Positions 19,180-29,538 of a stretch of DNA of 64,000 bases are shown piece by piece (within the stretch, counting starts at the first letter, position 1; every line of letters starts with the position of its first letter). A model generated the notes under the pieces. That model was not told the DNA's origin. It did no database searches and worked only from the letters and a program-made list of their open reading frames with translations. Source of the DNA: Bacteroidota bacterium (GTDB lineage: Bacteria > Bacteroidota > Bacteroidia > Chitinophagales > Chitinophagaceae); the NCBI GenBank assembly GCA_016711825.1, contig JADJSG010000006.1, forward strand, positions 830,130 to 894,129, given 5' to 3'. The position numbers were made by a program, and so were the translations under genes.

Positions 19180-22100
19180 TTATTTCTTTTTCTTCTTTTT
19201 AAACAATTCATTAAACTTTTCATAATCCATCGATACGATAAAGGAAAGACCAGTCTCTACGATATAACCATCTAATATCACTTCAAATTTATTTTTTGAA
19301 TAAGCTCGCAACATATATCTACCATCTTTGGTTAATTTGTAACTCACGGTAGCATCAGGCATATAGGAGGCTGTGTTTTGTTGTCGTGCCTTGGCGCTTT
19401 TATCTTGCCCTTCAATACCTAAATTTTTTCCGACACTGATTGACAATCGATCATCCATAAAGCGTTTGCTCACACCAATATTCAAATCAGTGCGTTGTTG
19501 TTCATCACCTGTGCTGTAGTCTTTATATGAATTTAAATTTAAATCGATATCAACCCCTTTGATGAGGTCGGAGGCAATTTGATCTAAGGCTGCCGACAAA
19601 AATTTGCTTACACTTTGTCGTGCCATATCGCTCAGTCCATCTCCATTGCCTTTAAAGAAATCATTGCTTTGTTCACCTACAAATCGATTCAATACCAGCA
19701 ATGAAAAAACCTGCTTGTTGATGGCAGCGGGGTCATTACGTAATTGGGTTAATTTATTTTCTACCGTCGTGACAATTACATTACTGATGCCATTATTTTC
19801 GTTTGGCAGCTGTATATCAAATGAAATTTGGAGTTTACTCAAGGTGCCTTTAATAAAGAGCAATACCCGAAACGGAATTTTTTGGTTAAAGGTATTTACG
19901 GTTTTGTTATCTACATCGCCCAACTCATTACCTACTAAATCGATGGCATTGGTATTGGCAATGTATTCGGCTTGAATATTTACTTGTGCATCTAAGGGTG
20001 CACCGCCAAAAGCAATGGTACTACCACTCAATAAATTAAATTTACGTGCAAGAAACTGATAATGCAACATGTAATGCCCTTCATGTAAATCAAAATTGCC
20101 AGCCAATAATATATTGCCTCCAGGGTCAACGCCTACATTTAATTTGGCATCTCCTTTTACTTTAAGCTCGTCGCCAGTAGAAGGGTCTATGATTACTGTG
20201 AGGCTTGCTTTGGGTGAAAGGGTGATGTTTAAATTATAATTTAAGAAGGTGGTAATAGAAGGTTTTTCTGGCGCAGCGGTGACAAAGAGTATTTTTTCGG
20301 GCAATTCAAAAGTGTCTTTGTCAATAAACCGAACCACAGATCTTGCCGCATCTTTATTGACATTTTTTTCGGGTAACACAAGGGTAGCATCCGAAAAATC
20401 ATTGAGACTTAAAGCGCCTTGAATATTAGGTGCCGATGTACTACCTGTAATATTTACATCGGTATTGATTGCAGCATAACCATAAATTAAATCGTTGGTG
20501 GCCTTTTCAGTATGTACCACAATAAAATCTTTTGAATCGAGTTTCAGATTTAATCCATAAGAAGTGAATGAATTGGCTTTTAGTTGACCATCTATTTTTA
20601 AAGCATTATCGGCTGAATCTTTAATGGTAAATTGTTTGAGGGTAATCATCGGATAATCAAATGCGATGTATTGATTGTTGATGGTATATACAGTGCCAAA
20701 TTTGGGTAACCTAAAAGTGGTATTTTTAGTATGAATAGAGCCCATCCATTCAGGATTTGCAAATTTCCCATTCAAGGCAAGTTTTCCATCTATACCCCCT
20801 TGGGCATTTGAAATATTTCCATTGGAAAATCCTTGAAGACTTGCTATATTGAAATGAACGATGTTTAAATCTGCATCAAATTGTTTATCAAGATTGTTTA
20901 AATAATAATTGCCTTTTAGGGTCACATTGTTTTCATTCCCTGTTAAACTTACATTTCCCGAAATGGTATTTTCATTTTCTTTTTGGGTATGAATGCCCAG
21001 ATTACCTATTGCCTGATTTTTATAATAAAGGCTATCCATGGTGATATCGCCTACAAACGAAGGCATCACTTTATCAAATTCGCTGATTTTTACTTTACCA
21101 TTGATGATACCCTTAGCGAGTAAAGTATCTTTATTGAGTAATGAAGTAATATCACTTATTAGAAACTGATTGATGTTGATATTGATTGGACTATTGGGTT
21201 GCGGAGTTTCGCTTTGTATTGCTAAGCCTGATTGTTTATAGGCTAAATTAAAATGATTTACGTGGATACCTGCTGGAGCGTAATACACTTCATTGGCTGG
21301 ATCAATAGTCCATGGTTTAAAATTAAGTAATAAATTATCTTTTAATCGAAACCTATATTCCTTGTCTTTAACAGAGGCTGTAACACCCAGTAAATAACGC
21401 TTATTTCCTTTAGCATCTTTAGTCACTGCATCCACTATTAAGCTATCATGTGCCAGATAACCAGTAAGGGAGCTTCCATATAATTTTGTATCTATGGTAT
21501 GAACGGTATCTGCTGTGATCGCATAACGCATTTGTTCATTGGCTGCACTTACTTCAATATGTCCATTGTACAATTGATTGCCCTGGTATAGGGCGCTGGG
21601 CAATAACAAATTAAATTGCAAGGCACTGTCAGTAGCTTGTGATGCGTATGCGCCGTTAAAGGTGATGGTTTCATATTTGCTAAGTCCTTTGATAAAACTT
21701 TTAATCAATGGATGTTCACGAATAAGTCCATTCAATGAAATATTTTGGGGCGAAGAAACTACGATTGAACTGTCATCATTTATTGGGTAATAATTGTTGA
21801 TATACCGCATGATAGAAGGTATAATTTTATCATACTGAAAGTTGCCATTGGCGTACAATTCTGCCATGGGTGAATAAAATGAAATTTCTTTTTTACCTTC
21901 TTTACTCAACGCTACAGCATGCACACTATCGATAAACATTTGTTGCTGATTGATTTTTAATTTAAGGGAATCTATTTGCAAGGTGGCATTGAGCTGATCG
22001 AGTGTAAGATTGTCGGCTTTTAAATGCGAATTCATTGCAATGTTGATGGTGTCTTTGCTAAGTTGTAAAGCATGTAATCTGGCAGTATCCAGATGCAACC

Positions 22101-24399
22101 ATACTTCCGCAGCAGGTGAAGGTCCATTTAAAGTGGTAGTACCATGATATTGGAGTGTTAGGTTTGGATCATTTACTCGTCCATTGCTTTTGATAAATCC
22201 TTGATTGGCATCTGCTTCTATTGAGATGTTTTTATAATCGTAATTTTTAAATCCGATGGCATTGATTTCGGTCACTATTTGGCTTTGCATGCTTTTGGGA
22301 TTAAAACCCCTTCCTTTTATAGCTGCCTGCATTGTCACTGTAGATAAAAGGTAATCTTTTTTTAATAATTTTCCTATTTTAAAAGTTTGTGTGGTCATAT
22401 GCAAATCATACGAGGCCTTTTCTTTGTTGGTAAAATGGTTGACATATCCTTTAATGGTTGCGACCCCATAGCTACCATCTAATTTCAGATTAGTTAGTAT
22501 ATTGTTGGCATCTCCTTTCAAGGTACCTGATAATATGATGTCTTGAGGGAGCTCAATAGAGGTCGGAATTTTTTCTTTTGGAATAAAGGAAAGCAAAAGG
22601 TTTTTTTGGAAATGACTTTTTCGAATGTTTACATCGTAGGTAAACAATTTCATATTGTTTAGGTTTTTCAAAGAGGCTTTAGCATCCAAAAGCAATTGAG
22701 TGCCTACTAAATAAATATCTGTTTGCATTTGGTTGAGACTTCCTACTGCAGTAGCTTTCAGATGCAACATGGCAGGCAATTGTGCGAATGCAGCAGGACT
22801 CAGTTTTACAAACTTCGCAATATCTCTTTTTGAAATATTACTTGATAATAAGTCGATGTCAAGCATCATTTTCTTTGCATTGGTCACATGATACAATGTT
22901 GCACGTGCATTGATGGCCGATCCATCGAGCCCTGTGAGTTGCAAAAGGGGGATATTGATTTTTTCTAAAGTCCCTGTGATGAGGGTATTGATACGTAAGG
23001 ATTGATTGTAAAATGCAGAAGCGTTGATTTTCTTTTTTAAAACAGGTACCCATTTAAACAACTCATTCATGGCGATTCGACTTTCATTGAGTTTAATTTG
23101 AATGGATGTATTTTCAGGATGGGTGGTGATGGATTGTATACTATCGAATGAGATATGTAATGCATTTTTAAGTTCACTTTGGGGTGTTTTTAAAAACAAT
23201 TCAGTAGCGCTCATTTGTTGTTTGGTATATACCAACAGTGCATGTAAGGTATCTATCGACAAGCCGCTTCGATCATGTACATTCAATTGATTAATCATTG
23301 TACTGATGCTGTCAGCAGTATAATATAAGTTATTGGCATGCAAGGTGAGTGGCGACAAGGTCAGGTGGTTTGGATTAAAGTCATTGCTTTGGGCTTGATC
23401 TTTTTTATCATAACTGATGGTATTGCTGTCAAGTGTTATCTTGTTGATTTTTACAAGCCAATTCGAGGCTTTGTTGGAGTCGGTTTCAAGAGGTTTTTCT
23501 TTTTGTGAGGTGGTAGCAACTTGTATTTTACTTTGTGACATCAGCAAATCTTCAATTTCAATGTTTTCATTGATTAAATTGAAGTCAAGCTTTTTTATAT
23601 TTAAATCTTGAATGTAATTATGATTGCTAAAGCCGTTTACTTGATTCTCGATATCCGTCGTTACATCTTGTATTTGGATGTTTTTTGCGGTCAATATCAA
23701 TGGATTGCCTGATGTGGTTGTTTTGGGTTGAAGATGTTTGTTTTCGCTGGTAAGCATTGTAAATCGAATGCCTTTTGCTTGCAGGTTATCGATGCCAAAT
23801 ATGAATCGATCTGTTTGAAAGGTATTGAGTTTTACATCAAGCGTTTGTATAAAAGCGTACATGTTGGAACCCGCATATTGATCATTAAATTTGAGCGTTA
23901 CCTGATTTAAATTTACCTGACGCAACATCAGTTTTAATGCAGCGGTGTCTTTTACTGTTTGGGGTGTTTTATTTCCAGCAAAGGCATCAATCACAAATTG
24001 ATAATTAAAGACAGAATCATTTTCGGTTCGTTGAATATGAATAGCAGCATTTGATAGGGCTATCTTTTTAATGTCTGTTTCGCCTTGAATCAATTTTAAC
24101 AAGGCCAGGTTGACGGTTAATTGTTCACCATAAAATAATGAATCGTGTTGCTGATCTTCAATCATTACTTGATTCAATTCAAAATAATTGGGTAATCTAA
24201 AATCAATACTTTCGATGGAAAGTTTCGTGTTTAGTTTTTTAGTTAAAAAAGAAGTGGCTTGTTTTTTTAAAAATTGTTTACCTGACTTTGTATTCAAATA
24301 GAAAAAGAGGATTGCAATTAGTATAACTATTGAAATCAGGATATAAATCATTAATTTAATTCCTTTCTTCAATAGTTGTTTATAGTTTATATGAGTCAT
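19180..24399 (-). CDS. tamB: Translocation/assembly module protein TamB
   Basis: The 1739-residue protein has one N-terminal membrane helix (LMIYILISIVILIAILFFYL) with KSGKQFLKKQATSFL after it. Then comes a very long beta-rich periplasmic part and a C-terminal TamB/DUF490 domain (GHYMLHYQFLARKFNLLSGSTIAFGG ... PFRVLLFIKGTLSKLQISFDIQLP). TamB forms a lipid-conducting groove between inner membrane and the TamA/TamL barrel. It is upstream of tamL in the same operon and 5 nt after the AI-2E-type permease gene. No frame break occurs over 5.2 kb. Confidence 0.95.
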   Translation of the reverse strand: MTHINYKQLLKKGIKLMIYILISIVILIAILFFYLNTKSGKQFLKKQATSFLTKKLNTKLSIESIDFRLPNYFELNQVMIEDQQHDSLFYGEQLTVNLALLKLIQGETDIKKIALSNAAIHIQRTENDSVFNYQFVIDAFAGNKTPQTVKDTAALKLMLRQVNLNQVTLKFNDQYAGSNMYAFIQTLDVKLNTFQTDRFIFGIDNLQAKGIRFTMLTSENKHLQPKTTTSGNPLILTAKNIQIQDVTTDIENQVNGFSNHNYIQDLNIKKLDFNLINENIEIEDLLMSQSKIQVATTSQKEKPLETDSNKASNWLVKINKITLDSNTISYDKKDQAQSNDFNPNHLTLSPLTLHANNLYYTADSISTMINQLNVHDRSGLSIDTLHALLVYTKQQMSATELFLKTPQSELKNALHISFDSIQSITTHPENTSIQIKLNESRIAMNELFKWVPVLKKKINASAFYNQSLRINTLITGTLEKINIPLLQLTGLDGSAINARATLYHVTNAKKMMLDIDLLSSNISKRDIAKFVKLSPAAFAQLPAMLHLKATAVGSLNQMQTDIYLVGTQLLLDAKASLKNLNNMKLFTYDVNIRKSHFQKNLLLSFIPKEKIPTSIELPQDIILSGTLKGDANNILTNLKLDGSYGVATIKGYVNHFTNKEKASYDLHMTTQTFKIGKLLKKDYLLSTVTMQAAIKGRGFNPKSMQSQIVTEINAIGFKNYDYKNISIEADANQGFIKSNGRVNDPNLTLQYHGTTTLNGPSPAAEVWLHLDTARLHALQLSKDTINIAMNSHLKADNLTLDQLNATLQIDSLKLKINQQQMFIDSVHAVALSKEGKKEISFYSPMAELYANGNFQYDKIIPSIMRYINNYYPINDDSSIVVSSPQNISLNGLIREHPLIKSFIKGLSKYETITFNGAYASQATDSALQFNLLLPSALYQGNQLYNGHIEVSAANEQMRYAITADTVHTIDTKLYGSSLTGYLAHDSLIVDAVTKDAKGNKRYLLGVTASVKDKEYRFRLKDNLLLNFKPWTIDPANEVYYAPAGIHVNHFNLAYKQSGLAIQSETPQPNSPINININQFLISDITSLLNKDTLLAKGIINGKVKISEFDKVMPSFVGDITMDSLYYKNQAIGNLGIHTQKENENTISGNVSLTGNENNVTLKGNYYLNNLDKQFDADLNIVHFNIASLQGFSNGNISNAQGGIDGKLALNGKFANPEWMGSIHTKNTTFRLPKFGTVYTINNQYIAFDYPMITLKQFTIKDSADNALKIDGQLKANSFTSYGLNLKLDSKDFIVVHTEKATNDLIYGYAAINTDVNITGSTSAPNIQGALSLNDFSDATLVLPEKNVNKDAARSVVRFIDKDTFELPEKILFVTAAPEKPSITTFLNYNLNITLSPKASLTVIIDPSTGDELKVKGDAKLNVGVDPGGNILLAGNFDLHEGHYMLHYQFLARKFNLLSGSTIAFGGAPLDAQVNIQAEYIANTNAIDLVGNELGDVDNKTVNTFNQKIPFRVLLFIKGTLSKLQISFDIQLPNENNGISNVIVTTVENKLTQLRNDPAAINKQVFSLLVLNRFVGEQSNDFFKGNGDGLSDMARQSVSKFLSAALDQIASDLIKGVDIDLNLNSYKDYSTGDEQQRTDLNIGVSKRFMDDRLSISVGKNLGIEGQDKSAKARQQNTASYMPDATVSYKLTKDGRYMLRAYSKNKFEVILDGYIVETGLSFIVSMDYEKFNELFKKKKKK

Positions 24400-24404
24400 G
24401 GAGC

Positions 24405-25484
24405 TTAAGTGCTTTCCTCCTGACTATTTTCTGTGGGGGTTAATTCTACTGCAAGGTTTGTAGTTGATTCATTTGATTTGCCAAATTCATCATTATAAAT
24501 GTTAACTAATAAAATAAACATAGAAATTAATAATGGTCCAAAAATGATACCTAAAAATCCGAATAAACTAATGCCTATAATAACACCTAAAATGGTGATT
24601 AAGGGATGTACATCTGACAATTTTTTTTGTAATACAAACCTTGCGATATTGTCTACCGAACCAATCACAATAAATCCCCATAATGCCACACCAATCCCTT
24701 GCCACTGCTCACCCTGTGCCAGCATATAAATTGACAGAGGTACCCAAACTATAGAGGGACCTACTAATGGAATTACAGAACAAACTGCAGTAAAGATGGC
24801 CATCAAGATGAAGCTATCAACCCCAAATATCCAATAACCAATAAGGGATGCAAATCCTTGAATGACTGCAACAATGGGAATACCAATGGCATTGCTGTAA
24901 ACTAAGTTTTTAAATTCAACAATAAAAAATTGCGAATTTTGATGATTGAAAGGTAAATTTCTACGTATCCACAATTCAACTTGGGATATTTGAACCAATA
25001 AAAAATACAATACCACATACATAATCAATAAGTTACCCACTGTAGACAAAGTACCGCCAATTGTTTTTTGGGCCATTGGCATAATTTGATTGGTTAGTTT
25101 TGCAACATTCTCCTTATTTAAAATATCGATATTGAAATTCACAATCAAGTATTGGTGTATTTGCTCAAAAACGGTATTGATAATTTCGGGATTTTGAAAA
25201 ATGGGTTTTACTTTATTAAATGCCACTGAGCCCATCCATGCAATAGGGATCACTAATACAACAAATGAAAGTAATATGAGTGACAAAGCTGCAAGCCAGC
25301 GTTTCATTTTGTATTTGGTAACCAAGTGAATCATCCAATTACGCATTATCACATATAAAGTAATGGCACCTAATAAGGCGCTTAGCATAAAATAAAGTTC
25401 TTTAAAAATGACAATACCAAGTAAAAGAATCAATGACAAAAACAATATTTGTCTGATACGATTGGGGTGAATATTAATCTGCAT
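24405..25484 (-). CDS. AI-2E family transporter (PerM/YdiK type)
   Basis: The 359-residue protein has about eight membrane helices in the PerM pattern: two N-terminal hairpins, a soluble segment around residues 90-140, and the conserved C-terminal run SVIPLVGPSIVWVPLSIYML followed by LGVIIGISLFGFLGIIFGPLL. Family members are permeases, some exporting autoinducer-2 or acting as Na+/H+ antiporters; the substrate here is unknown. It heads the transcription unit leading into tamB and is divergent from the YihY gene. Confidence 0.93.
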   Translation of the reverse strand: MQINIHPNRIRQILFLSLILLLGIVIFKELYFMLSALLGAITLYVIMRNWMIHLVTKYKMKRWLAALSLILLSFVVLVIPIAWMGSVAFNKVKPIFQNPEIINTVFEQIHQYLIVNFNIDILNKENVAKLTNQIMPMAQKTIGGTLSTVGNLLIMYVVLYFLLVQISQVELWIRRNLPFNHQNSQFFIVEFKNLVYSNAIGIPIVAVIQGFASLIGYWIFGVDSFILMAIFTAVCSVIPLVGPSIVWVPLSIYMLAQGEQWQGIGVALWGFIVIGSVDNIARFVLQKKLSDVHPLITILGVIIGISLFGFLGIIFGPLLISMFILLVNIYNDEFGKSNESTTNLAVELTPTENSQEEST

Positions 25485-25713
25485 AACTAAACTATTTTTT
25501 TGTATTTAAGAATATCACTTTTGATATACCAAAGTAAATCTTTTATTGATATAATTGTTTAAAATACAAATTATATATTTATACAAAGGTATTAAGCGAC
25601 TCCCCTTAAGGTCTTACACAATAATTTTTCAATATTATATAATTTTAATATTATTGAATGAATCAGCAGATAATTGTCTAATTTTATCCCATACGATTGT
25701 TTAATAAATATTC

Positions 25714-26655
25714 ATGAAAAAGCCCAAGCGAAGAGAATTTACATTTTCTTTTAAACCACTTATTGAGTTATTTGTGATGACTTTCAAAGCTTTTTCAGAT
25801 GACAAAATCACCAAGTTAAGTGCTGCACTAGCCTATTATACCATTTTTTCGATGGGGCCTTTATTACTTGTCATCATTTCGTTGACAGGGTTGTTTTTTT
25901 CACGTGAGGCTATTGAGGGTAAAGTGTATACCTTGTTGATTAACTTTATGGGCAACGATACCGCTTTACAATTACAAGATATGATAAAAAACGTAGCGGT
26001 GGGTAACCAAAGTTATGTGGCCATTGTGGTAGGGCTTGTGATGTTATTGTTAGGTGCCACGAGTGTGTTTGCCGAAATTCAAGATTCAATCAACAGTATT
26101 TGGGGACTAAAAGCAACACCGAAAAAAAACTGGGTTCATTTTTTTAAAAATCGATTTTTATCTTTTTCTGTTATTGTCAGTCTAGGCTTTTTACTTCTTG
26201 TATCTTTACTCATATCAACCTTTGTAGAAGCGGTCAGTGATAAATTAATCGGTTATTTTCCTGATATCACTATCATTGTATTTTATATTGTCAATTTGAT
26301 TCTGACCATTTTTATCAGTACCCTCATCTTTGGAACCATTTTTAAAGTATTACCCGATGCGAAAATTACCTGGAAAGATATATTTGCAGGGTCTTTGGTA
26401 ACGGCTATTTTATTTTTATTAGGCAAGTTTGCCATTTCCTTTTACATCTCACGTACCAACATTGGAAGTACTTTTGGTGCAGCAGGTTCATTGGTTGTGT
26501 TTTTAGTATGGACTTATTATTCTTCTATCATTTTATATTTTGGGGCAGAGTTTACCAAATCGTATGCTCATTTATTTGGCAGCAAAATACTTCCAAGTGA
26601 CTATGCCGTAAAAATAGAACAAATAGTGTTGGAGAAAGGTCGTGAAGCAATCTAG
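25714..26655 (+). CDS. YihY/BrkB family inner-membrane protein
   Basis: The 313-residue protein shows six membrane helices and the family signature KLSAALAYYTIFSMGPLLLVIISLTGLFF near residues 35-65, with a later IFKVLPDAKITWKDIFAGSLVTAILF and YGAAGSLVVFLVWTYYSS-like segment. The family was once annotated as ribonuclease BN, which is wrong; a transport role is assumed. The basic N-terminus (MKKPKRREFTFSFKP) supports the chosen ATG. Confidence 0.93.
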   Translation: MKKPKRREFTFSFKPLIELFVMTFKAFSDDKITKLSAALAYYTIFSMGPLLLVIISLTGLFFSREAIEGKVYTLLINFMGNDTALQLQDMIKNVAVGNQSYVAIVVGLVMLLLGATSVFAEIQDSINSIWGLKATPKKNWVHFFKNRFLSFSVIVSLGFLLLVSLLISTFVEAVSDKLIGYFPDITIIVFYIVNLILTIFISTLIFGTIFKVLPDAKITWKDIFAGSLVTAILFLLGKFAISFYISRTNIGSTFGAAGSLVVFLVWTYYSSIILYFGAEFTKSYAHLFGSKILPSDYAVKIEQIVLEKGREAI

Positions 26656-26678
26656 TTTAGTATAAATCAATCAACAAA

Positions 26679-27557
26679 ATGATATTCAGTATGTATAAAA
26701 AGATACAAATCATATGCATGATTTTAGTTACAGGATGTCATTTTGTAACCTATGCATCACCAACAAATGCACCCATCAATGATTTTCCCTATGCCTTGAT
26801 AGCAGGGGGTAGTAAGGGTATTGGTTATGCAATAGCTGAAGCTTTGGCCAAAAGAAATTATAATCTTATTCTTATTGCCCGACACGAATCGAGTTTGAAA
26901 GTGGCCAAGCAGCAATTAGAAAAAAAGTATCCCATTCATGTTGAGATACTTGTAAAAGATTTAAGTTTTGAAAATACTGCGCAAGAGATTACCCATTGGT
27001 GCATAGAAAAAAAGATACCCTTAAAAATGCTTTGCAATGTAGCAGGATTTGGGGGTACGCATGATTTTCTAACATTACCGCTTGATTCATTACGATATAT
27101 GATCAGGCTCAATCTTGAATCAACTGTTGCCTTGAGTATGAGTTTATTACCCTTACTTGAGCAAAACACTCCTGCTTATATACTGAATGTAGCTAGTATG
27201 GCTGGCTTTGCACCCATCCCTGTCAAAAATGTGTACAGTGCTTCAAAGTCAGCGGTGGTGTCGTTTAGTTATAGTTTGCGTTATCAGCTCAAGGACAAAC
27301 ATATTAGCGTGAGTTGTTTATGCCCGGGGCCTGTATTTACCAAACCTTCCATTGAAAAAGACACGAAAGAAAAACTTGGATGGTTTGGTGAACAATTGGC
27401 TGTGCCTGTAAATCGGGTGGGTGAAATTGCGGTTTCAAAAACATTAAAAGGGCGTATGATCATTGTACCTGGTACATGGGCCAAAATCTCTTCTGGTGTA
27501 ATCCGCTGGCTTCCCCAACGATGGGGTACGGTGATGTATTATAAATTAGGGGGGTGA
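26679..27557 (+). CDS. SDR family oxidoreductase with a lipoprotein-like N-terminal signal
   Basis: Classical SDR features are all present: cofactor motif GGSKGIGYAIA, LCNVAGFGG, the catalytic Ser in LNVASMAG, and YSASKSAV with Tyr and Lys; PGPVFT follows. Unusually, the first 40 residues look like an export signal with lipobox LVTGC, and no internal ATG would give a signal-free start near the Rossmann fold. Family members act on ketones or fatty-acyl substrates. It begins 23 nt after the YihY gene, so the two are likely co-transcribed, and ends just before the bidirectional terminator. Confidence 0.9.
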   Translation: MIFSMYKKIQIICMILVTGCHFVTYASPTNAPINDFPYALIAGGSKGIGYAIAEALAKRNYNLILIARHESSLKVAKQQLEKKYPIHVEILVKDLSFENTAQEITHWCIEKKIPLKMLCNVAGFGGTHDFLTLPLDSLRYMIRLNLESTVALSMSLLPLLEQNTPAYILNVASMAGFAPIPVKNVYSASKSAVVSFSYSLRYQLKDKHISVSCLCPGPVFTKPSIEKDTKEKLGWFGEQLAVPVNRVGEIAVSKTLKGRMIIVPGTWAKISSGVIRWLPQRWGTVMYYKLGG

Positions 27558-27567
27558 AAATGGGCAT

Positions 27568-27599
27568 AAAAAAATCCAGGTTGAACACCTGGATTTTTT
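27568..27599. terminator. Bidirectional rho-independent terminator
   Basis: ATCCAGGT (27574-27581) pairs with ACCTGGAT (27587-27594) around a five-base loop; a run of A precedes and a run of T follows. It ends the SDR gene on the plus strand and tssC on the minus strand. Confidence 0.9.
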
Positions 27600-27617
27600 A
27601 CAATATTAATTTGTAAT

Positions 27618-29006
27618 TTATTTTTCCTGATTGTACTCACTATTCCATTCGGTACCATCATCGCCTTTTTGTCCATCCATTTTTATGAGGAAGTTTTTGG
27701 CTGGGAAATAAGGTTTCATATGAATATCTAAATGAATCTTATCTTTTTGATTGGGATCTTGTTCAAATCTACGAATGGTAAAATCTTCAATTAATTTGTC
27801 TGGACCTGTAATTTGATCAAGAAATTTCACAATTTGACTCATGAGGTCTTTTCGGGTATTGGCATTAAAGTTTTCGAAGGCTCTTCTGTTTAAAAAGTCC
27901 ATCAGCACTTTTGTAACATAGTCAAATACACGAACTACCGAATAGGTTTGTAACCCAAGATTATCACCATTGAATAATGTTTTAGCTGAAAAAGCCATCA
28001 CCTTGCCATATTCTTTTACCATGGGTACTAATCCCATTTTTTCGATATTGGCAATTTCACTTTTTTTCAAATCAAATTTTACCCCATCTACTTCGTTCAT
28101 ACTACCAAATTTTTTACCGGCAGTTACCTGACTCATCAAAGTTTTATAAATCTTACCTGCTAAGGCTCCGCTTGGGGGTACATACAAATCGTCTTCTTCA
28201 CCTAATTCTGCAAATTTTTCACGACCAACTAACCAGTTGGCAGTCATCATCACATTACTTTTATACTTATCACCACCGGTTAAATTAGCCATTTCAAATA
28301 ATTCCATGACATCATCGGGTGCGTCTAAGTTTTCGAAATCGGTGACAAGCATCACTTTATTTTCATGGGCTATTTTTGCCCACTTTTCTACTACTTTGTT
28401 TGATCCCAAATAGCCAGGCAAGCACATGATACTGTAGTTGTTTCTTAAATCTAAGCGGTCATAGCTCATTTTTAATTCTTCGCTTACGGCATCTATAAAT
28501 CTGGTATTGTCTAAGTCTTTAAGTTGATCAAGTTCACAGTTCATAAAGGAAACATTTTTAAGTTTATCTCCTTCTGTATTTTTAAAAAATAATCCTACCG
28601 AACGGTAACTACGCTCAAGATCTTTGGTTTCTTCTACGGCTTTGGCCAAATTGTTTTTAAGTAATTCGGTACATTCTTCACTTTTTTTGTCGCATGAATT
28701 AACCATGTCTGAGATGGCGCTATTGGATTGTAAAACTTCTGACCAAAGTTCTAAGGTTCTTTTTAAGGTTTCGCGTTCACCTTTTTTACCACTTTCACCT
28801 AAGAATATATTTTTTCGGGCTTTTCGTTCTGGATTTAAATTTTGGGCACCTTCTACACAAGCTTCAATCAAATCAAAACCACCAAATTTAGCGAGTTTTT
28901 CGCTGTTCTGTTTGAGGGTTTCTGTAGGATTGGCTATGGTGGGGACGCCTGCATACTGTGCACCTTGTTGTTCGGGTGCTTGTTCTTGTTGCATATTATC
29001 GCTCAT
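27618..29006 (-). CDS. tssC: T6SSiii contractile sheath large subunit TssC
   Basis: The 462-residue protein matches the Bacteroidota TssC (DUF5458) family. Characteristic segments are YSIMCLPGYLGSNKVVEKWAKIA, the middle 'LGEEDDLYVPPSGALAGKIYKTL', and 'FDYVTKVLMDFLNRRAFENFNANTRKDLMSQIVKFLDQ'. TssC and TssB co-polymerise into the cytosolic sheath whose contraction fires the Hcp tube. tssC is transcribed after tssB (20 nt gap) and ends at a bidirectional terminator. Confidence 0.95.
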   Translation of the reverse strand: MSDNMQQEQAPEQQGAQYAGVPTIANPTETLKQNSEKLAKFGGFDLIEACVEGAQNLNPERKARKNIFLGESGKKGERETLKRTLELWSEVLQSNSAISDMVNSCDKKSEECTELLKNNLAKAVEETKDLERSYRSVGLFFKNTEGDKLKNVSFMNCELDQLKDLDNTRFIDAVSEELKMSYDRLDLRNNYSIMCLPGYLGSNKVVEKWAKIAHENKVMLVTDFENLDAPDDVMELFEMANLTGGDKYKSNVMMTANWLVGREKFAELGEEDDLYVPPSGALAGKIYKTLMSQVTAGKKFGSMNEVDGVKFDLKKSEIANIEKMGLVPMVKEYGKVMAFSAKTLFNGDNLGLQTYSVVRVFDYVTKVLMDFLNRRAFENFNANTRKDLMSQIVKFLDQITGPDKLIEDFTIRRFEQDPNQKDKIHLDIHMKPYFPAKNFLIKMDGQKGDDGTEWNSEYNQEK

Positions 29007-29026
29007 ATTGTTGGGGTTGGTTTTAT

Positions 29027-29473
29027 TTATTTATTATTATTCAGTTCTTGTATTAGTGCATGAATTGAGTCAATCATTGCTTGCTTCGCTTCAGGGTTTT
29101 CAAGGGCTGTTTTTAAAATTTTATTTGTTTTAAGTTGTTTGACGATCTTTTGGTATTGGTCTTTTTGCGTCGTAATATCTTTTAAATAATTACTTTGCTC
29201 AGTAATGCCTTTGACACCAAAATCGCCTAAGTTGGCAAATTTAAGTTGCTCTTTGATAGGGCTTCCATTGGCGTCGGTAAACTCAACTTCCACTTCTGGT
29301 TTGTAATTTTCGAATACTTGTTCGATGGTTTGTAAGCCATGTGTGATTTGTGGCTTTACTGGAGTGTCTTTAGTCAGTTTCTCCATCATAAGGGTTCTGT
29401 TTTGGGGAATGTCGGCAAATGCTTCACTAGCATCTGACTTCACTTCATTACCACCAATTCCGTAATTGTCCAT
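29027..29473 (-). CDS. tssB: T6SSiii contractile sheath small subunit TssB
   Basis: The 148-residue protein has the TssB pattern: GLQTIEQVFENYKPEVEVEFTDANG followed by LKFANLGDFGVKGIT and a helical C-terminus with LKTNKILKTALENPEAKQAMI. Its position directly before tssC confirms the assignment. TssB contributes the second sheath subunit. Confidence 0.94.
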   Translation of the reverse strand: MDNYGIGGNEVKSDASEAFADIPQNRTLMMEKLTKDTPVKPQITHGLQTIEQVFENYKPEVEVEFTDANGSPIKEQLKFANLGDFGVKGITEQSNYLKDITTQKDQYQKIVKQLKTNKILKTALENPEAKQAMIDSIHALIQELNNNK

Positions 29474-29538
29474 AGTCTATTTTTTTTGATTTTGTTATAA
29501 ATGTAAATATAGTTTTTTTTTTAAAAATATTATAGTGT

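Noticed and set aside
28624..29133. 169-codon plus-strand frame opposite tssC/tssB
   Set aside because: It overlaps two clear T6SS genes and its hydrophobic end is a product of antisense codons.
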